Below are positions 46,508 through 55,878 of a DNA stretch of 64,000 bases, piece after piece. Every line of letters starts with the position of its first letter. The first letter of the stretch is position 1. The notes under the pieces were generated by a model that made no database searches, was not told where the DNA came from, and saw nothing but the letters and a program-made list of their open reading frames with translations. Source of the DNA: Luzula sylvatica (taxonomy: Eukaryota > Streptophyta > Magnoliopsida > Poales > Juncaceae); contig OX326957.1 in NCBI GenBank assembly GCA_946800325.1, positions 65,389,570 through 65,453,569 of the forward strand. The letters run 5' to 3'. The translations under genes were made by a program, and so were the position numbers.

Positions 46508-48739
46508 ATGAGAAACCCTAAGGCGATTCCAGTGCCTTTTTGGAGAAACCCTAATGGCGAATCTAAGGAGACAAAGAGGAATAATGCCGACAAAGGATCC
46601 AATGGTGGTAAGATCTTGACAGAGCAAGATAGATTTGGAAGCGAAGAAGACGAGGACGAAAAGACGAATCGGCAGAAGGAGAAACGAGGAGACAAATTGA
46701 AGGGTCCATCTCAGTCTCTGCCTAGAGCACAGCACTTGGCCAACCAACGATCGCAGCCAATTACAGCTTCCAACCTCAGATATGATGGTTCAAAGCATGC
46801 AAAAAGTTTTGCACAGATTCTCACCTCTGGTGTATTGGAAGGCGAAATAAATCATCACAAAGTTGCATTGAAGAAAGAACACATAAAAAGCAACAAATAC
46901 TCAAATGCGTTGGCCAAAAAAGTTCTGAATCAGAGCGATTTTCAAGGTAAATGCTATCGATGCCTTTCTAAAGATCATCAGAAAAAAGATTGTCGTGAGC
47001 CTATAAAATGCTATGCATGCAAGCGATTTGGACACACAGCAAATCAGTGCAAGCAGAAAAGCACAAAGACACCAAACCCTAACAAAAGGTTCAAGACAGA
47101 AAACCAAGCATCCATGGCTTACATTGAGTATGATCTTGATAAAAGGCCCCTTGAGAGGACGGTTTACTTCCCTACTAGAAGACACGTAGCTCCTGAAAAC
47201 GACTTTATGTTCAGAGCTGCCTATCTTACCATGCAATCAGGCAATCCAACCTACGTACTAGCCGGAGAAATAGCGGAGCACCTGAGGAGGAGATGTGGCG
47301 GTCATGCGATGCAATACCGTGTATATCGCACGCAACCTGCAGATTACATTCTGATCTGCGACCAACCGGCAACCAGGGATCGAGTAGTAGAGCGGAGAAA
47401 CTTCATGATGGGGGAGATACAGTTCTCAGCGGTTGCTATAACACCAAGATGGGGTATGTTTCATGAGCCTCCGTTCTTTGAAATCGATATCAAGCTCAGA
47501 AATATGCCAATCTGGGCAATAAATACTCCTGATATCACGCAACTGCTGAAAGGAACTGGGGCACCGATCAATATCGGTCCATACTTCGAACCAGAAGGCG
47601 ACTATCTGGAAGTACCGGTCACCATTGAATGCGACAATCCTGAAGAGGTTCCATTTTATCTAAAAATGAAAGAGGGGCAATTTTTTCGAAGAGTTCAAGT
47701 CGTCATCGAGGACATAATACAAGTGGTGTATCCTGGGCCAAACATGATGGACAATTGGCAGGATCCATTGCAAAATGATGCAAATTTGGGAGTTGGACAT
47801 GGTAACTCGGAGATGAATGGTGGGGGTGACCAAGAGGCTGGACAAGGAAGTAATCCCTCGGGTCAGGAAACAAATACGGGAGGACAACCATCTCAATCTG
47901 TTGGACAGATGGGGGAAGGTGCTCCAGCTAAAAGGCCAAGACGAGTTCAGACGATGGTGACTAGAGTCAAGAAAGCGATCAGAAGAATATGGGTCCGTAA
48001 GGAGACCAAATCAGGAGCAAGAAAGGGACAGAACAAAGTGTGGAAGAAAAAAGAGACTGGAGAGGAACAGGCCATGGTAGTGGTAAGCAAGCTTCCTGTG
48101 ATAAGCAAGTGCCCTCCTCAAAACATCAACAAGCCGATGTATACAAGGAAGAACAATACCTTTGACGCCTTGAGAATTAACTGGTACAAAGGGTGGATCA
48201 GTGTAAAAGCTGGTAATGTGACGAGGATCTGCAAGATATTGGCGGAGCCAAAGCGAATGCAGGGTCTCATCATGGAAAGAGTGTTTAGCTGTGCACTGCA
48301 AGTAGTATTGATAGTGGGTGAGCAGATCATTCTCAGTGGAGAAGAAAGGAAACAAATTGAAAACACGGCGGAAGATCTCAACAACCATGAGCTAATCGTG
48401 TTTGATGAAGAAAAGAAGGAGGATAGGGAGGAAGAGATAGCCATACAGATGCAGAAAGAAATGGAAGAAGATGTGCAACAACTTAGGAGGAGTCCGAGAA
48501 TCAAGAAGAAAGAGAAAGCAACTTACGAATCAAGCTTAGAGAAAGCACAGAAGCAAAAGTTTAGCACTGTGCAACTTGGTGTGAGTAGAAAGAAGAAGAT
48601 GGCAAGCAACAATCCGGTGATGGATCAGAAAAAAGAACAATTGAATGTGGATGATGTCAAACAGATCCTGAAGATAACTGGAATCAAGCTGGCTGAGGAA
48701 GAGCTGGTAGATCTGGAGCTCTTAGGAGGGACCGAATAA
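46508..48739 (+). CDS. LINE ORF1 protein (RNA-binding, two zinc knuckles)
   Basis: 743 residues. A basic, charged N-terminus leads to two tandem CCHC knuckles: CYRCLSKDHQKKDC (149-162) and CYACKRFGHTANQC (168-181). A folded region (about 205-410, including PTRRHVAPENDFMFRAAYL and EIDIKLRNMPIWAINT) sits where plant LINE ORF1 proteins have a DUF4283/RRM-like domain. The C-terminal half is Gly/Gln-rich, then strongly basic and acidic (about 480-743). By family, ORF1 binds the element RNA and helps form the transposition particle. The start at 46508 is the first ATG after the 66-base leader. No internal stop. Confidence 0.88.
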   Translation: MRNPKAIPVPFWRNPNGESKETKRNNADKGSNGGKILTEQDRFGSEEDEDEKTNRQKEKRGDKLKGPSQSLPRAQHLANQRSQPITASNLRYDGSKHAKSFAQILTSGVLEGEINHHKVALKKEHIKSNKYSNALAKKVLNQSDFQGKCYRCLSKDHQKKDCREPIKCYACKRFGHTANQCKQKSTKTPNPNKRFKTENQASMAYIEYDLDKRPLERTVYFPTRRHVAPENDFMFRAAYLTMQSGNPTYVLAGEIAEHLRRRCGGHAMQYRVYRTQPADYILICDQPATRDRVVERRNFMMGEIQFSAVAITPRWGMFHEPPFFEIDIKLRNMPIWAINTPDITQLLKGTGAPINIGPYFEPEGDYLEVPVTIECDNPEEVPFYLKMKEGQFFRRVQVVIEDIIQVVYPGPNMMDNWQDPLQNDANLGVGHGNSEMNGGGDQEAGQGSNPSGQETNTGGQPSQSVGQMGEGAPAKRPRRVQTMVTRVKKAIRRIWVRKETKSGARKGQNKVWKKKETGEEQAMVVVSKLPVISKCPPQNINKPMYTRKNNTFDALRINWYKGWISVKAGNVTRICKILAEPKRMQGLIMERVFSCALQVVLIVGEQIILSGEERKQIENTAEDLNNHELIVFDEEKKEDREEEIAIQMQKEMEEDVQQLRRSPRIKKKEKATYESSLEKAQKQKFSTVQLGVSRKKKMASNNPVMDQKKEQLNVDDVKQILKITGIKLAEEELVDLELLGGTE

Positions 48740-48740
48740 G

Positions 48741-49337
48741 ATGATAGCAAAAGAGAAGGAATTAGGCTTTTCTGAGCAAGCTGTAATGCTCAGTAGTTGT
48801 ATCGAGTCTATTGTTAGGGTCAGGTTTTTATTTATGCATCAGTCAGTTATTTGTATCCAGTTAAGAAGTATCGAGTTAAGTAGTCAGTTAGAGTTGTGGT
48901 TGTTGAGTCAGTTATTTAGTATTGGAAAATGTCGGTTGAGGAGTCAGTTAAGGAATATGTTCTTGAGTCAGTTAAGGAGTAGATTTATGATTGAGTTTAT
49001 GATTGGGTTAATGATTGAGTCAGTTAATGCCAAGGTCAATTTAAGGCTGTTTGTTAGTTATGGAAGTAGTAGTCATGGCCTCATAATTATTAACCTGGAT
49101 ATCAGTACCAAGTTGAGAACTTATTGGTACAAGAATATCAGTATAGCAGTAGAGGGACAAGGTCGAATAGGGTTACTAGTCATATCCAACATACATATAC
49201 AGATGGCATTTGCCAAATCCATAGTAAAGGAGGTTATACGGATATTTGAGAGAATGTATCACAAAGGCAAATTAGGGTGTATTAGAGCTGCAAAGAAGAA
49301 TCAGACCGAACAGAAGTATAGGATCATAAGTCCATGA
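48741..49337 (+). CDS. Middle open frame between LINE ORF1 and ORF2 (function unknown)
   Basis: 198 codons in a different frame from ORF1 and ORF2. Its ATG starts one base after the ORF1 stop, and its TGA overlaps the ORF2 start as ATGA (49334-49337). It thus exactly fills the gap. The first 100 residues come from degenerate GAGTCAGTTA-type repeats and are rich in Leu, Ser, Ile and Arg; the rest looks more protein-like (KNQTEQKYRIISP at the end). No domain recognised. It may be a real third protein or a reinitiation spacer that stays open to couple ORF2 translation; it could also be chance in repetitive DNA. Confidence 0.4.
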   Translation: MIAKEKELGFSEQAVMLSSCIESIVRVRFLFMHQSVICIQLRSIELSSQLELWLLSQLFSIGKCRLRSQLRNMFLSQLRSRFMIEFMIGLMIESVNAKVNLRLFVSYGSSSHGLIIINLDISTKLRTYWYKNISIAVEGQGRIGLLVISNIHIQMAFAKSIVKEVIRIFERMYHKGKLGCIRAAKKNQTEQKYRIISP

Positions 49338-52300
49338 AGACAAGAAACATCAAAATTATGACGTGGAATGTAAGGGGATTAAACCATCCAGATAAACGAG
49401 TGGCGGTTAGGAAAAATATAGTAATGGAAAAACCTCATATCATTTGCCTTCAAGAAACGAAAATACAAGACATGCATCAAGATCTTCAGAAGCAAATATG
49501 TGGAAATCAACTCAAATCATTTGAAGCAAATCCGGCAAGAGGCACAGCAGGTGGCATAATTATTGCATGGAATGAAAAAATGTATGAAAGAAAGGAAGTG
49601 ACCCGAAATAACTTCACCTTATCAGTTAAATTGCAATGTAAGTGGAACTTAGAAGAATTTCTCATAACGGGAGTGTATGGACCTCATGAATCAACCACAA
49701 GATATCAATTCTTTGAAGAATTGAGAACGACCAAGCCAAGTAGTGATATACCATGGATGATACTAGGAGACTTTAATGTGATATTAACAAGATCGGAGAG
49801 AACGACTGATAATTTTGACTGGAGAGAAGCGCAGAATTTTTCAAGATCTATATCAAACCTACAAGTCATGGATTTGCCGATCAATGGACATCAATTTACA
49901 TGGGCGAGAGGACAAACAATGTCAAGATTGGATAGAATACTAATATCTACATCATGGTCCAATAGGTTTGCAAATTCAGAGTTAAAAGCAGGTACTAATA
50001 CATCTTCGGATCATTTACCATTGATTTATACGGCGAGGACTTCATTTCCAAAACCCAATTTCTTCCGATTTGAAAACTATTGGCTACAATATAAAGAGAT
50101 ACAAATGATAGTGGAGAAAGAATGGACAAAGGAAGAAATATCAGATACAAAAAAGCTAAAAGAGGTTATTTCAGCAATGGCAAAAGAAATCAAGAAATGG
50201 AGTCGAGAAAAAATTGGAGATATAAATCAACAACTACAACACTGCAAAGATACTATTCAATGGATAGATCACAAAATGGAAAGGGTACAACTCACAGAGA
50301 TAGAAAAATGGCTACGATGTAAAATGAAAAAAAGATTTCTAGAAATCAGCAAACATGAGGAGCAGATATGGAAGCAAAGAGCAAAAGCTAAGTGGATCAC
50401 AGAGGGAGATTCAAATACAGCATATTTTCATCACACGGCCACAAGACACAATAGAAATAATAAAATAGCGGTGCTTCAGAAACAAGAAACAGATTTCACT
50501 GATCATAAAAGCAAGGCCAGAATATTATTTGAACATTTCAAGGATATTATGGGTAAAAGAGACAACAATCTCGACGTCAATGGAATTGATTTGGCGTTAT
50601 ATGAAGAGCATTTAGATCTAACATCGATGGAAAATGATATAACATTGGAAGAATTGAAGCAAGCTATATGGTCGTGGGATAACAACAAAACACCGGGTCC
50701 AGATGGGTTTACTGCAGAGTTCTACATAAAATTTTGGCCTATCATGCAGCACACATTATTGAAAATATACAATTCTCAGGAGGTCAGACAACAAGGATTA
50801 AAGGGCTTAAATGATTCTTTCATCGTATTAATACCCAAAAAACAAGGGGCCAACAAACCGGAGCATTATAGACCGATTAGCTTGATCAATGCAATTCAAA
50901 GGATATTCTCAAAAATATTAGCAACCAGACTTCAGAATCACATTTCGAATATGGTGGACAACAAACAATCAGGTTTCATAAAGAAAAGAAATATTATTGA
51001 TAATTTCGCTTATGCACAAACTATGTTAGATGCTGCTAAACAATTCAAAGCGGATATCATTGTGTTCAAGGCAGATATAGCTAAAGCGTTTGATACTATA
51101 TCATGGGACTTTTTAATAAACATTATGAAGCATAGAGGGTTTGGAGAAAGAATGATCGATTGGGTATATAATGCAATTCTTCGTGGATATACCAAAATTT
51201 TACTGAATAACACGTTGGGGAAATCCATCAGATTGGAACGAGGGGTCAGGCAGGGAGATGCATTATCCCCACTATTATTCATATTAGCAATGGATGTTTT
51301 GGCTCAAATATTCAAGAAGACCAATCAGCAACAGTTTATTTATAACATTTTCAGAGGATCAAGTACGTGCTTATATTATGCGGATGACTCTATATATTTT
51401 CTACCGAGCGATCCGACTCAAATAAGGAGGTTTAAATTTATCATGGATCATTTTGCTCAAGGATCAGGTTTGAAAGTTAACTATGACAAATCGGAATTTG
51501 TCAAAATGAAGGAAGATACGCAAGTTGCAAATCAGATCCAACAGATTTTGCAATGCAAACAAGTCCAATTCCCAATCAAATATTTAGGACTTCCGTTAAA
51601 GCCAGGAAAACTTAAAAAACAAGACTATCAAGAACTATTAGAAAAAATGGCATCGAGGTTAACAGGATGGAAACAAAATGTTTTATCATTTGCAGGAAGG
51701 TTGATATTGGTACAATCGGTATTAAGTTCAATGGCAATATATTTTATGTCAGTATTCCAAATACCTAAATGGCTTATAAGACAAATGGAGAAAATAATGA
51801 AAAAGTTCCTATGGAAAGGAACGGATCCAAAAGGTAAAGGGATACCATTGGTTGCGTGGCAAAAAGTATGCAGACCCAAAAAATATGGCGGTCTATCGAT
51901 ACTGAATATTAAAACTTTCAATGAGGCGTTATTAACAAAATGGATATGGAAATTATATAAACCGAGTAACAATCTTTGGAAGGAAATAATGATGGAGGTA
52001 TATGGAGCCAAAGTATATGACGATTTGGGGAAAGCAAGTAACATAAAATCAAGGTTATGGAAGATATGCGACAAATTATATGAACCATTCAATACATCCG
52101 TTAAAATGAAGATAGGAGGAGGTGATAAAATAAGATTCTGGGACAATGAATGGAATGGAATAGCAATGAAGTATCAATTCCCTATATTATATACTTATCG
52201 AGAAGAAGGTCAAGAACTATTTAAAAATATATGGAGAGACGAGGTGATACAACATGTTAGAACAACCAGATCAAGACAAGCAGATATAGAATATATACAA

Positions 52301-52888
52301 CTACATACATTTATTCAACAAACTCCTGACATTTTCGGAAACCAGGAAGATGATATCATATGGAAATGGACACAAAATGGAATATTCTCGACGCAAAGTA
52401 TGTATAGATTCTTGATAAGAGGAGTTTACACATCATCTATTGAAAAGCATATATGGAAAATCCAAACACAACCCAAAATACAATGCTTTTTGTGGTTATG
52501 TGTTAAAAAGGCGATTTTAACGATGGACAATTTGATCAAAAAAGGATGGCAAATACCGAACAGATGCGTATTATGCAAACAAGACGGAGAAACATTACAT
52601 CATATGGCAAACAAATGTCCATATTCAGTGGCGGTCTGGACGTATTTGGAAGCAAGATATGATCTACAGGTTCTTCATACAGATGATGTAGTGCAATTCA
52701 TATTAACTACGATACAAAAGGATAAAAAAATAATATTGGCATATGGATTGCACAATATATGGAAGGAGAGATGTATGCGCATTTTCCAAGACAAGGAAAG
52801 AACATACAAACAATTGGTCATGGATATTCGTATAGAGATCGACACTATCTTGCAAGCTAAGAAGTTAAATAAAGATAGGAAAAAATAA
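49334..52888 (+). CDS. LINE ORF2 protein (endonuclease + reverse transcriptase)
   Basis: 1184 residues. The N-terminal apurinic-type endonuclease (EEP fold) has MTWNVRGLN (about 9-17), CLQETKI, LGDFNVI and SDHLPLI. The central RT starts near NNKTPGPDGF and has RPISLIN, FKADIAKAFD, GVRQGDALSPLLF and the catalytic YYADD (681-685). The C-terminal zinc-binding region typical of plant L1 (zf-RVT) shows WKIQTQPKIQCFLWL and CVLCKQDGETLHHM..C. By family it nicks target DNA and primes reverse transcription of the element RNA. All catalytic signatures are present and there is no internal stop. The start ATG overlaps the end of the preceding frame. Confidence 0.95.
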   Translation: MKTRNIKIMTWNVRGLNHPDKRVAVRKNIVMEKPHIICLQETKIQDMHQDLQKQICGNQLKSFEANPARGTAGGIIIAWNEKMYERKEVTRNNFTLSVKLQCKWNLEEFLITGVYGPHESTTRYQFFEELRTTKPSSDIPWMILGDFNVILTRSERTTDNFDWREAQNFSRSISNLQVMDLPINGHQFTWARGQTMSRLDRILISTSWSNRFANSELKAGTNTSSDHLPLIYTARTSFPKPNFFRFENYWLQYKEIQMIVEKEWTKEEISDTKKLKEVISAMAKEIKKWSREKIGDINQQLQHCKDTIQWIDHKMERVQLTEIEKWLRCKMKKRFLEISKHEEQIWKQRAKAKWITEGDSNTAYFHHTATRHNRNNKIAVLQKQETDFTDHKSKARILFEHFKDIMGKRDNNLDVNGIDLALYEEHLDLTSMENDITLEELKQAIWSWDNNKTPGPDGFTAEFYIKFWPIMQHTLLKIYNSQEVRQQGLKGLNDSFIVLIPKKQGANKPEHYRPISLINAIQRIFSKILATRLQNHISNMVDNKQSGFIKKRNIIDNFAYAQTMLDAAKQFKADIIVFKADIAKAFDTISWDFLINIMKHRGFGERMIDWVYNAILRGYTKILLNNTLGKSIRLERGVRQGDALSPLLFILAMDVLAQIFKKTNQQQFIYNIFRGSSTCLYYADDSIYFLPSDPTQIRRFKFIMDHFAQGSGLKVNYDKSEFVKMKEDTQVANQIQQILQCKQVQFPIKYLGLPLKPGKLKKQDYQELLEKMASRLTGWKQNVLSFAGRLILVQSVLSSMAIYFMSVFQIPKWLIRQMEKIMKKFLWKGTDPKGKGIPLVAWQKVCRPKKYGGLSILNIKTFNEALLTKWIWKLYKPSNNLWKEIMMEVYGAKVYDDLGKASNIKSRLWKICDKLYEPFNTSVKMKIGGGDKIRFWDNEWNGIAMKYQFPILYTYREEGQELFKNIWRDEVIQHVRTTRSRQADIEYIQLHTFIQQTPDIFGNQEDDIIWKWTQNGIFSTQSMYRFLIRGVYTSSIEKHIWKIQTQPKIQCFLWLCVKKAILTMDNLIKKGWQIPNRCVLCKQDGETLHHMANKCPYSVAVWTYLEARYDLQVLHTDDVVQFILTTIQKDKKIILAYGLHNIWKERCMRIFQDKERTYKQLVMDIRIEIDTILQAKKLNKDRKK

Positions 52889-52980
52889 TGTAATAAGGTA
52901 CAGTTACCGAGAACTAACTGAAATTGTAAATACCCTTGTAATTACCATGGTTACATTGTAACTATATTATCAATATAGTT

Positions 52981-53026
52981 TGGGTGCGGGACTTTGAACC
53001 CGCCTCAATTAATCAAAAAAAAAAAA
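52981..53026 (+). other. LINE 3' end: hairpin plus poly(A)
   Basis: A 5-bp stem GCGGG (52986-52990) and CCCGC (52999-53003) with an 8-base loop stands just before the poly(A). A conserved 3' hairpin is the recognition site for the RT in some plant L1 elements. That it plays this part here is inference. Confidence 0.6.
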
Positions 53027-53042
53027 TAATAAATAAATACAT

Positions 53043-53247
53043 TTGTAATTGTAATATTATTTCGTTTGTACAATACTTTTTTATATGTATATGCCATCAA
53101 TCTGTGTTCTTTTTACTATACAAACTTTAAATTCATAATTTTGTTTTAAAAAATTGCTAATCTCAACAAAGAAAATGTGTCATCGATATGTATATGCCAT
53201 CAATATTATTTCGTTTGTACAATAACTTAATTATTTGATGAATTAAT
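53043..53247. other. AT-rich spacer
   Basis: Short AT-rich DNA between the LINE and the SIRE-like LTR. ATATGTATATGCCATCAAT occurs twice (about 53083 and 53187). No gene. Confidence 0.5.
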
Positions 53248-54825
53248 TGTTGTTTAATTGAGACCTAGAGGGGGGTGAATAGGTAATCCTAAGGTCCAAT
53301 TTTCGCGGTAATGGATACAAATACAATTTGGTGCGGAAGCGTAAATAAATTAGATAAAGAAATACAATACCGAAACAAATAACACGCGATATTTGTTTAC
53401 GGAGTTCGGTGGGTGGTTGCTTTGTAGCTTTAACTCACCGGCTACTTGCTCAATCGACCGACTCGATTGATTGCAAGTACCTACGTCTCCGGGATGCCCT
53501 TGCGCCTTTTCGGTTTTTGATTGAATATCCAACTCAAGCAATTACAAGGTTTTGCCTTGATCGATTTACACGAAATGATCGATCAATGGCCGGCTTTACA
53601 AATAGTAACTAGCCTATTACAATTGTACTACTAACGAACTAGTCGTGATCGGTCACGCAAGTTGGGAATCGTTTAGTAGTGGATTTGAAATTGGATCTAA
53701 TAATCTCTAAGAATGTTTAGATGATTAAGCTCAAGATTTAAAGCTAGGATTCTCTCTTTTGATTGGGAAAATATATTAGTTGAGATGATGAGAGAGAATG
53801 AGGGAAGAGTTCTATTTATAGAACACATAGACCCTTCCCTTAATTTGCTTTTTCTGCATAGTCCGTTACAACGGACTGCAAGTCCGTTGTAACGGACCAT
53901 AAGTCAAACTAGCCGTTACGGCTGTTATATTCGAATTATTACACAGTCCGTTACAACGGAATACATGTCCGTTATAACGGAAGTATGTGTTAGGAAGTTC
54001 GTTGCAACGAACTGACATGTCCGTTACAACGGACATCGTACTGAGACTTCACTTCAGATTGATTTTAATGTCCGTTACAACGGAGAATACTCCGTTACAA
54101 CGTTCTGAGGCTTTCCGTTGTAACGGATTGGTTAATCCGTTACAACGGACATGCAGAGGAATGTGTTATACTGAAGTGAGAACAATGTCCGTTATAACGG
54201 ACAGATATGTCCGTTGTAACGGACATAGTTCTGTGACATCCTTCAAGTTTGGATTTAATTAGCGTTATAACGTACATTATTCCGTTACAACGCTTTGGTG
54301 GTGTCCGTTACAACGGACTGGTTGATCCGTTGCAACGGACTATACTGTGTTTTCCAATCTTGAATAGGACGAGCATGTCCGTTATAACGGACAGTGAGTT
54401 CCGTTGTAACGGACATCCTACTTTTAGTCTGTTTCATTATTTCACCAATTTGATGAGTTTCGAATATGTTTCTTTGACTAATTTTGAGCTTAATAATACA
54501 TAAACAAGTTTAGGGATACCTATAAGTTGTTTTGGTGATTTGTATGATTTCCCAACTTGCGGAATCTTCTATGTCTTGATTCCTTGATTCTTCGACATCT
54601 TTATTCTTTGATGTCCTCTTGATTCTTCGACGTCTTGAGTCTTTTTGAGTGATCTTGATATTCCTTGGCTCTTGTTATCTTGCTCGCGTATGTGTGATTG
54701 ATTATTTATTCTTTTGATCCTTTTGCGGGCATACCTATATCTCCTACAATTGATGCTTACACAAATTCGTTAGTAGTATCGACATTATTTTGAGATAATC
54801 AAACCCTAGGAAATTTGAACCAACA
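53248..54825 (-). repeat. SIRE-like 3' LTR
   Basis: 1578 bases, related to the solo LTR at 42438-43861 (shared ends, ACCTAGAGGGGGG near one end, GTACCTACGTCTCCGGGA and the TTCGGT(G/A)GGTGGTTGCTTTGTAGCTTTAACTCAC stretch). TATA box on the minus strand at 53812-53820 (TATAAATAG). Confidence 0.9.
53861..54413 (-). repeat. CCGTT/AACGG palindrome array in SIRE-like LTR U3
   Basis: About 19 palindromes, mostly GTCCGTTACAACGGAC, GTCCGTTATAACGGAC and GTCCGTTGTAACGGAC, with some single-arm variants (CGTTACAACGCT, TTCGTTGCAACGAAC). The array begins about 40 bases upstream, in the sense of transcription, of the TATA box at 53812-53820, as in the solo LTR. Confidence 0.92.
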
Positions 54826-55534
54826 AACTCCCCCTTTTGATTCATTTCAAAATAATGTCGATTTTGGAGAGTTGAATCGATTACCGAGTAACTTTCCATA
54901 TGATTTTCTCTTCTCCCCCTTTTTGAAAAGGATCAAAAGTGAATAGAGCGTAATCATACGAGAAGCTCCCCCTACATACAAGCTCCCCCTAAATCGTTGC
55001 TTTTTGCAATTTTAGGCTTGTATATAGATGAATTTCGCAAATTGATGTTGAGTTTTTCATTTTGTAAAGATGTATGAAAAGATTTTTAGTGTAAAAATAG
55101 GTTTTAACAAAGATTCTCAACATTTTCGATGTATTCAAAAATAGTTGAAAACGTAATAAATTTTGAAACTCAAATGGAATTCTCAAGAGAATGCATACCT
55201 AGCTCGAGCCATGGACTCGAGTCTTGATCTAAAACACACAACTCCTCGAGTGACACTGCTCAACATCCACCTATGTCGAGACATTAGCTCCCTTGATAGT
55301 GCAAGGTGATGATGTTGAGTTTGGTACGCATATTTATTTAACATATTATCGCGTCTTCCCGATTCGTTTTCCATTTAGCATACCTACATACTAGTCAAAA
55401 TACCTTTCTCGTCTTTTTGTAAGTGTATAGATGATTGAATTATAAAAAAAATTGTCAAGAAATCCGAATCAACTAAACCCGAGTTTAGCGATCAAATTCT
55501 TGTATCAGCACTCCCCCTCAACTTGTGGCCAATT

Positions 55535-55878
55535 TTAAACATGGATGAGGGAGTGCGGAAACATGACTTTAAGTACCTTTAGGACACACCCCATTTGAGG
55601 TGGACGTGCTAGCCATGTTTCGATCTTTTCGAAGCCACAACCAATTTGAATTTGGTTGCGGTTTTCGAAGAGGACATCCCGTTGAGATGTGTCCCAAATT
55701 GCAACAATAGTTGCAAAATGCGCGAGTCGGTTTATTTGTAATTTCCGAACTCTTGACAAAATGAGATTTGAAATGGTTTGTGTAATCTTTTGGTTGAGTT
55801 ATCGGTTTTGTCGGTTGAGCACAATTATACGTTGATTTATTAAATCGTTGTGTGCTTGTGAAATGTTTGGGAGTACCG
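55535..55878 (-). pseudogene. SIRE-like gag remnant with zinc knuckle
   Basis: On the minus strand, from about 55878 to 55569, the frame reads a Thr/Lys/Asn-rich tail and then FCNYCCNLGHISTGCPLRK, a CCHC knuckle (CX2CX4HX4C). WLWLRKDRN, TSTSNGVCPKGT and a stop follow, resembling the linker after the SIRE gag knuckle. Downstream there is directly 3' non-coding sequence, so all of pol has been deleted. Upstream the frame enters the minisatellite. Non-functional. Confidence 0.75.

Larger units (their letters stand above)
46442..53026 (+). mobile_element. Full-length L1-like LINE (non-LTR retrotransposon)
   Basis: Flanked by a perfect 16-base target duplication TAATAAATAAATACAT (46426-46441 and 53027-53042). 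It ends in a 12-base poly(A) (53015-53026). It carries ORF1 (46508-48739) with zinc knuckles, a middle open frame (48741-49337) and ORF2 (49334-52888) with endonuclease and RT, all uninterrupted. A short 66-base 5' leader suggests little or no 5' truncation. A perfect target duplication plus open frames means a recent insertion that could still be active. Confidence 0.95.
53248..55878 (-). mobile_element. SIRE-like copia element: 3' LTR plus internally deleted body
   Basis: Minus-strand element. The 3' LTR is 53248-54825 (TGTTGGTTCAAATTTCC at the 54825 end; the other end is inverted TGTTGTTT). It is preceded by the polypurine tract AAAAGGGGGAGTT. Several further GGGGGAGCTT/AGGGGGAG tracts (54915-54995, 55510) and the AGGGGGAGTGCTGATACAAG stretch are typical of the 3' non-coding part of SIRE elements. 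Right of 55535 comes a gag remnant. Protease, integrase, RT and RNase H are all missing, and so is the 5' LTR: the element stops at the C-rich minisatellite at 55879. A truncated deletion derivative. Confidence 0.85.

Noticed and set aside
47660..48504. Minus-strand frames in the LINE
   Set aside because: Antisense shadows of ORF1.
52981..53003. tRNA-like B-box or RNA gene near GGGACTTTGAACCCGCC
   Set aside because: No matching A box or cloverleaf; position before the poly(A) fits a LINE 3' hairpin better.
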